DNA of 25,720 nt from a virus: IMG/VR virus record IMGVR_UViG_3300030116_007454, positions 1-25,720 of that record; one strand, given 5' to 3'. Position 1 is the first letter of the stretch. Every line of letters starts with the position of its first letter. The notes under the pieces were generated by a model. That model was given only the letters and a program-made list of their open reading frames with translations, did no database searches and was not told the origin of the DNA. Shown in pieces: positions 7,401-16,400 of the stretch. Made by a program: the position numbers and the translations under genes.

Positions 7401-10400
7401 CTGTCGGTTTAGGAACAACTTCTCCTCAAAGTATATTGGGATTATCAACTTCGGTTCAATATAATGTTATCAAAATTGATAATGATAATTTCAGAATATC
7501 TAACGCTGGTATTGGTGGCACAAATACAACTAATTTTATTAGAAAAAATCATGTAGAACTTAAAACTACTGGAACTGGATATCAATTATTTAAATATCCA
7601 GATGTTCAAATTTCTATCAACGCAATTTACTCTGTTCCAACTTCAGATAAAATTAATTTAACTCCAGTAATTCAAGGACAAATTGTAGGAGCATCTTTAT
7701 ATGAAAAGGGCAGTGGTTATGGAACAACTGATATCATTAACTATGAAAATAAACCAACTATAGTAATTAAAAATGGAATATCTAGACCAGGCAAAAATAT
7801 AACACCATCAATAGTTCCCATAATTTCAAATGGTCAAATATCAAATGTCAATATTCAAGATGGTGGATCTGAATATCATTCAACTCCAGATTTAGTTGTA
7901 GTTGGAGACGGAACTGGTGCTAGATTAAGGGCAGTTATTGATAGAGATGAAAATTCCTCTACTTTTTTAAAAATAGTTGACGTAATTATTTTAAGTTCAG
8001 GCACTAACTATACTTTTGATAAAACAAGGATTAATATAGTTCCTAGAGGGAAAAACGCAGTATTTTCTAGTTCAATTAAAAAGTTATCTATAAACAACAT
8101 TCAAAAAGAAAGTTCACAACCATATTTTAGAAAATATGAAAAACTTAGATTATTACCAAGTAATAATGAATTAAAATTTGTAACAGTAGGATACTCTACT
8201 GCGGATGGAATTACTAGATACGGTCAACAAGAGAATAGACACTCTCCAATTATTGGATGGGCATATGATGGGAATCCAATTTATGGACCATATGGTTATA
8301 GCGATGCATTTGATAATTCATCTACCATAAAAATACTAAAAACGGGATATTCTATAAAAACAAATATACCTGATAGAAATGATTTGCCTTTTGATCTTGG
8401 ATTTTTTGTTGAAGACTATTCATACTTACCTTCAAGTTCTACAGATTTAGATGAACATAATGGAAGATATTGTAGAACTCCAGAATATCCAAATGGAGTT
8501 TATGCATACTTTGCTGGTATTACTACAGATGGGCAAAATCCAGAGTATCCATATTTTATTGGTAATACTTATAGATCTATTCCAGAGGTTTTAGATCCTC
8601 TTTCAAAAATAGATCAATCATTTGATTTTAATAATTCAAAATTAGTTAGAAATACTTTTCCATATAAATTATCAGATCCATTTGCGAATAATGATTTTAT
8701 TGTTGAATCAAATGAAATATTACCACAAACTACTAGAGTTTTATCTGTATCTCAAGGTGGAGTTGATTCATTATCAATTTTAAAATCTGGAGAAGGATAT
8801 AAAGTAAATGATACTGTAGTATTTGATAATGCAGGTACGAAGGGTAGTGGTGTTAGTGCTTTTGTAAGTCAATTAGAAGGGAAACCGATATCTAGTATTG
8901 TGACAAATTATGATGCTTTGAACAATGTTACATTTATTAGAAAAAATGCGGACACGATTTCAGTATTTGTTCCAAACACTCATCAATTATCAGTTGGAAA
9001 TAATCTTGAATTATCTGGATTATCAACAGATATTAAATCAACAACAGGTATTCCTTTAATTGGTAATCATAACGTTTCTGCAATTTCAACTGAAAGCACT
9101 ATCTTATTTAAAGAACTACCTTTAAATACAACTGCAGGGATTGTGACTGATATATTTGTTTATGAAACAAATGTAATTTCAGTAGGAAGTAGTATTGGAA
9201 TTGGAACTGAAAAACTATTAGTTTTAAATAAATTTGATGATAAAAATATTTTAAGAGTTGAGAGAGGTGTTTCAGGAACAGCACATACACTTTCTACTGA
9301 AGTTAAATTAATTCCTAGTTTCTTTGATATATCTTTCAAATCAAATCCAATTGATTCAAGAGTAGATGATGTAGTATATTTTAATCCTAGACAATCTGTT
9401 GGCATCGCAACAACAGTAGGTATTACATCGGCAGTTAATGTATCCATTGGTGCGACTTCAAGTATAGTATCTGTTCCAGCACAAAGTATTTACTTACCAA
9501 ATCATCCATTTAAAACGGGACAACAAATTACTTTTAAAACAGATGGAAATAATGCAATTCAGGTATCAAAAGATGGATCAAGTGCGACTAGTCAGACTTT
9601 TACTATTCCAATCTCAGGAACAAGTCAAACTTTATTTGCAATAAACAAGTCTCCAAATTACATTGGAATAGTAACTCAAGTAGGTTTAATTACTTCTACT
9701 GATGGTTTATTTTTTAGAAGCAATGGTGATGATTATTTTAAATATAGATTTGAATCTAATTTTAATAAAGTTACTGGAAACGTAGAAAGAATAAATTCAA
9801 AAGTATCTTTAACAACATCACATAATTTATCCGTAGGAGATATAGTTAGTTTAAATATTACCTCTGATCAATCTGTTGGTATTGGAGCTTCCACTAAAGT
9901 TAAAGTTAAATATAATTCTTTAATTGATAGTTTATTAATAGATCAAGTAGGATTTACTTCAGCAAAAATTAATACAACTAATAACACAATAAACATAAAT
10001 TCTCATGGTTTTAAAACTGGAGACAAAGTTTACTATGATTCAACGGATACTATTGCTACTGGACTTGAAACTGGTGGATATTATGTTTACAGATTAGATG
10101 ATAATAATATAAAATTAGCAGAAACATTTTATGATGCAAAACAAATACCACCTACTATTGTAAGTATCGTATCAATTGGAGGATCTGAGCATCAATTGTC
10201 ATTAATTAACCCTCAGATAAATGTAACTAGAGATAACAATTTGGTATTTGATATATCAGATTCATCTTTAGATGGATTTAATTTTAAAATATATCAAGAT
10301 GAGAATTTTAATAATGATTTTGTTTCTACTGGAAAAACAACTGTAAATACAGTTTCCACCTCAGGGACAATAGGGGTTACTTCAACTGCGACTCTAACAC

Positions 10401-13400
10401 TAAATTATTCAATTAATAATCCTTCAAATTTATTTTATAATGTTGAAAAATCTAGATTTATCAGCACTTCAGATACAGATGTGATAAATGGGTCTAAAAT
10501 ATCTTATGTAGATAGTGATTATAATACAAATTACTCTGTTGTGAGTGTGGCATCAACTGATTTTGATATAAGACTTAAATCAAAACCAGAAACTTTATCA
10601 TATCAAGCATCAAATACAAATGTTTTAGAATATAAAACTACATCAAAAACAGATAGTGGTGCGATTAGTAAAGTTAATTTAACTTCTAAGGGAACTGGAT
10701 ATCAAGCTTCTCCTAGATTTGTTAGTGTTGCATCCACTCAAGGAATAAATGCTAAGTTATTGCCATCATCAACAACTAGTAATAAAATTGAAAATGTTGA
10801 GATATTAAATATTGGATTTGAATATGCATCAGATAAAACTTTAACTCCTATAGCAAATTTATCACCAGTAATTACAACAAAAGATTCAAATAAAATATCA
10901 TCAATAATTGTTAAAAAAGGAGGCACTAATTATACAACTCCACCAGAATTAGTTTTACAAGATGTTGAAACTAAACAGATTATAAAGAGTGGATCTCTAA
11001 TAGCAAATGTTGGACAAGCATCTCAATCAATTAACAGTGTTGAAATAATCAATACACCTCAAGGGATTGGTAATTGTGAATTGTTTACTAAAAATAATTC
11101 AAGTGGAATACCAATCACAAATATAGCAGTAGGATCTACGATTGTTACTGATAGTGTAAGTGGAATAGTCACTGTAACTTTAGCAACACCAATTTTAGGG
11201 TTTACTACTGCTCCTTTCCAAGCAGGAGATAGAATTTTTGTAGAAAATATAGAAAATGAGTATGGAGATACTTTTAATTCACCATCTAATAAATTTACTT
11301 TCTATCCAGTAGAAAGAATACTTGGTGGTGTAAACCCAAATCCATTTAGATTAGAAATAAATCTTAATGGATTAATATCAAATCCAGGATTAGCAAAAAC
11401 AATTCAAACTTTTGCATCAGCAATTAATTTTAAAGATTATCCTCAATTTACAATAGTTACAGAATTATCTAATTTTGTGGAAGGTGAAATACTTTTAGTA
11501 TCAAGAAATAATTCATCTTTTGATAATGTTGGACTTACCTTGGATAAGGTGAATAATAGTTATATTAAAGTTTTAGGTGATTTTAATTTAGAAGTAAATG
11601 ACAAAGTAAAAGGTCAATTTTCTGGAGCAATTGCTACTATTAACAGCATATTCGAAAATAAGGGTCAATTTAAAGTTAGTTTTGCTTCAGATAGAGTTGT
11701 TGGATGGTCTAATAACACTGGTAAGTTAAATCAAGATTATCAAGTAATACCTGATAATGATTATTATCAAACTCTATCATACACAATACAGAGTCCAATT
11801 GAGTATCAAACATTAGTAAGTCCTGTAAACAAATTATTACACACAACAGGTCTTAAGAATTTTGCAGACTTAGGTATATCAACATCTGTTGGAGTTGGTT
11901 CTACTACTAGTGTTGACTCTTCTACCATCATTAGAGATTTAACCTCTGAAAATAGAGTGGATGCGATTGATAATTTTGATTTAGCTAAAGATGTTGACGT
12001 ATTATCAAATCCACTTCGATCTAGATTTATTTCTTTTGATACAAAAGATCTTGCAAATTTCTTTGAGTGTTCAACAAATAGAGTTTTACAAATAGATAAC
12101 ATTAATACATTATTTAAAAACTCAACAAATAACGCACGAAGAGATGGATCAATAAATCTTACTAATTCATTTAACAGATTTTTAGTTCAAACGAGAGTTC
12201 CATCTGTTTCCACTGGAATTGGAACTACAACAAACACCATTCAGTTGACTGAACTTCTTACTTCTATAGATTTTGCAAATAACAACATATTTACAATTCA
12301 AAAAGGTTCTATAAATGATGAGGCAAAAATAGTTGATATTGTAGGAGAAGAAGGTGAAGATAATACTTTCAAATTAAACTTCAATCCTGTAGACCCCTTT
12401 AACAGTGATTTAGATGTTAAAATTTTACAACAATCATTTTTACCTGGTGTTGGTGCAGGACAAACTTCTATAGGATTTATAACTTTAAATGGAACAAATC
12501 AAAATGTTTCTGCATCTTCAACTTCTACGATAATATCCTCTAATATTTCTGATATAGATTCTTATTTTGCTACAGTTGAAATTAAAGATAGTAACACAAA
12601 TGAGAATAATATTGTTGAAATTTACGCTACTCATGATGGAACAAATTCATATATATCAAACTATTCTTTAGAAACTAACACTACTAATTCTATAGGAACT
12701 TTTACCACAAATTTAGATTCTAGTATTTTATCTTTAAAATTTGAAAATGATAGATCAAATAAAGTTTTTGTCAGATCAAGAGTTGTTGGATTTGGAACCA
12801 CAGGAGTTGGAATTGGAACATTTAGATTTAAAAATGATACACAATCAGCTGGGTCTGAAAATTCTGCAAGATTTGAATCAAATTTTGTTAGCATTGCTGC
12901 AACATCAGTTATTGCAGGATTTACAACTGCAAGAGATACTTCTGTTAAGAGTATAGTTAGAGTATCAATAGGAAAAACAAGTGCTTTACATCAAATTCTT
13001 TTGAGTCATGATGGAGAAAATACTTTTATTTCACAATATCCATTTATAACAATAGGAGATGATTTGGGTATAGGAACATTTTCTTCAGAGTATAATGGTT
13101 CTAATTTAAATTTAAAATTTCATCCAGATCCCAATTTTATTGGTGTGGGCGATTTAGTTGTACAATCTTTTAGTGAAATTATAAACACTAAATTAGATGA
13201 GATTAATTTAACACCAAATTTAAATTATGGTAAAAGTTTTGAAACATTATCCCTGTTGCAATATGATGCAATAAATTCTGTGAGATCTGATGGGTTAGAA
13301 TTTACACTAACAAATAACAATAATCCAATATTTGCTAATTTCTTTAATCCTACAAATAATTTAAATTTGGTGACAGGAGAATTTACAATTGAAAATAATT

Positions 13401-16400
13401 TCTTCAATCGAAATGAAAGATTAATTTACACACCTGGTACTTCAAATGTTGGATTCTCATCTTTAATAATGTCTGACGGTAATCCTTTACCAAGTGAGGT
13501 CTATGTTGTTCTTCCTTCTGGTACTGTAAACTCAAAAGTATTTAAATTATCAACATCAAGAGCAGGATCTGCAGTAACATTTAATACAGTTGGTTCTGGT
13601 GATAGACATAAATTAGAGATGTTTAAGAAAAATGAAAAATCTTTAATTGCTCTTGACGATGTAATTCAATCTCCAATATCATTTACTCCTATTACAACTA
13701 CATTAGCAGGAAATGTTGGTGGACAAGTTTCAATATCAACTTCAATTTTATCTCTATCAGGAATTTCAACAATAATTCTTGGTGATATTTTAAAAATAGA
13801 CAACGAATTTGTAAAAGTAAATAACGTAGGTTTTGGAACCACAAACCTTGGTCCTATTTCAAATACAGGTTCTTTGAATTTAGTTGATGTAACTAGAGGA
13901 GTTGTTGGATCATCTTCATCAATCCATACTGACTCTAGTACAGTGAGATTATTTAAGGGTGGATACAACATAGTCGGTGAAAAAATATTCTTCTCAGATC
14001 CACCTAGAGGAACTAATATCTTAGAAAAAGATGAATCAAATAGAGATCGTGGTAGATCTAATTTTAGTGGAAGAGTTTTCTTAAGACAAGATTATTCATC
14101 AAATGCAATTTTTGATGATGTTTCAACTGAGTTTACTGGTATAGGAAAAACATTTACTACAACAATATCTGGAATTAATACTACAGGAATTACAACAGGA
14201 AGTGCTTTTGTAACTATTAATGGAATATTTCAACCACCAACAACAGAAAAAAATCCCACAAACAATTATGAATTTTCAGAATCTGCTGGAATTACAAGTT
14301 TTGTATTTAGTGGTATAACTTCATTTAATGGAACTCAGATTATCAGTGAAGCAGATGTAAATCAAAATCAATTACCAAGAGCAGGGCAAATTGTATCAAT
14401 CGGATTTAGTGGTGGATTGGGAATCGCACCTTTGGCAGGAGCATCAGTCACAGCTGTTCTTGGTGCAGGTGGATCAATTACATCAGTGGGAGTTGGAACA
14501 AGAGACTTCCATGGATCTGGATATCGTTCAGGTTTAAGCACCACAGGAGATGGAATTATTCATATTGGTATTGCTGATACTGTTGGAACTGGTGCCACAG
14601 TTACTGCAACAGTTGGTATAGGTGGAACATTAATATTCAGTGTTGTTGGTGGTGGAAGTGGATATGTGAATCCTAGAGTAGAAGCACCTGTTCCTAGATA
14701 TGAGAATTTACCAGTAACAGGTGTATCCAGAATAGGTGTTGGTGCTACAACAGATACTGGAATTGGACTTCTTTTAAATGTTGACGTTGGTGGAAGTAAT
14801 ACCACTGGTATAGGATCCACTCTTTTTGAAGTTAAATCTTTTGAAATAACAAGACCTGGTTTTAGTTTTAAAAAAGGTGATGTATTTAAACCAGTAGGAT
14901 TGGTTACTGACAAAACACTTTCATCGCCAATAACTGAACCTCTATTTACAGTAAATGAGGTATTTACTGATTCCTTCTGTTCTTGGAATGTTGGTGAATT
15001 TGATTACATTGACACAATAAGACCATTACAAGATGGAATTAGAAAAAGATTCCCACTTAATTTTAAAGGTGAGTTAGTATCTTTCCAAAGTGCTAAATCA
15101 TCTCAAATTGATATGCAATCATTATTATTAATATTCATTAATGGAGTTATACAAATTCCTGGTGAATCTTACATATTCAACGGTGGAACATCATTTGAAT
15201 TTACAGAGGCACCTGATGTAAATGATAAGGTATCAGTATTTTTCTATAAAGGAACAAATGATGAAGATGTCACATTTACAGATGTCACAGAAACTATTAA
15301 AGTTGGTGATGAGGTTCAATTACTTAAAAATAATAATGATAGTGGCAGTGATCAACAAACTAGAGTTGTATCTGGAATTTCAACATCAGATTTAATTGAA
15401 ACTCCTGTATATTTTGATGAGGGTATTGATATTATTGATTTTGGTACGGGAAGACAAAGAACACCTTTAAAATCACTAAGATGGATAAAACAAAAAGCAG
15501 ATAAATTCATAAATGGTGAGTTAGTTACTAAAATCAGACCTTCGATTGAACCACTTGTATTTCCAGAAGCTAGAATAATTAAAGATCTTGGATCTGGAGA
15601 TAGTACAATTTATATTGATAATGTGGGTGTTGGTACAAACTCTTTAACTAATTTGTTCTTCTATGAAAATCCAACTAATATTGGAGCATTAGTATTTGAT
15701 GAATCCGTAGAAACAAAAACAGCAGATTTAACTGCAGTTGTTTCTGCTGGTGGAACAATTCAATCTATTACAATTAACGATGGAGGAAAAGGATATGTGG
15801 GTTCTAGCACTGCACTATCAATCGCTTCTCCAACATCACACACTGGAGTTGCTTTGACAGCAAGTGATTTGTTAGTTGTTAATGGTGGTTTAGGAATAGG
15901 ATCTACTACCTTTGCCACAGCAAATGCCAACATTACAAGTGGTATTATAACTTCAATATCAATTGTGAATGGTGGTGTGGGATATACAACAACCGCAGTT
16001 CCAAACGTAATTGCACCAACTCCTGTTAAACCATCAGAAGTAATTACTGGATTTACTGGGGCAAGTGGATTTTCAGGTATAGTTACATCAATAAGTGTTT
16101 TAAGTAGTTCTACTATAAAATTCTTCTTAGAAAAAGAATCGGGAACATTCAGTGGAATTGGAAATGGAGATCCAATTTACATATTTGATACTGCAGTTGG
16201 TTCAGGTGTTACTTCAGTAGTAACCTCCTCAGGATCTCCTGTGGGAATTGGTACTTCATTCTTTGACAACATATATCTAATCAGCTCTTACAGCACAACA
16301 TCCAATACCGCTGAATTTGTTGCTGGAGTCAAAACTGATACGTCTTTGGTTGGTATTTCAACTAGCGGTATATCTGGTAAGTTCTCTTGGGGTAAACTTA

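Noticed and set aside
12741-12956. + strand 71-codon frame inside the giant gene (and 17550-17741 inside gp8)
   Set aside because: It lies out of frame within confident structural coding regions and gives leucine/glutamine-rich nonsense typical of a shifted frame.
12505-13180. CRISPR-like or DNA-level tandem repeat
   Set aside because: The similarity is at protein level only. There are no exact spaced DNA repeats, here or elsewhere in the window.
14560-14913. Antisense 117-codon open frame inside the giant gp7-like gene (similar ones at 2544-2897, 9160-9447, 11806-12102, 13666-13971)
   Set aside because: They are shadows of glycine/threonine/valine-rich coding DNA on the other strand, with proline/threonine-rich products, no promoter or ribosome binding site, and no recognisable family.
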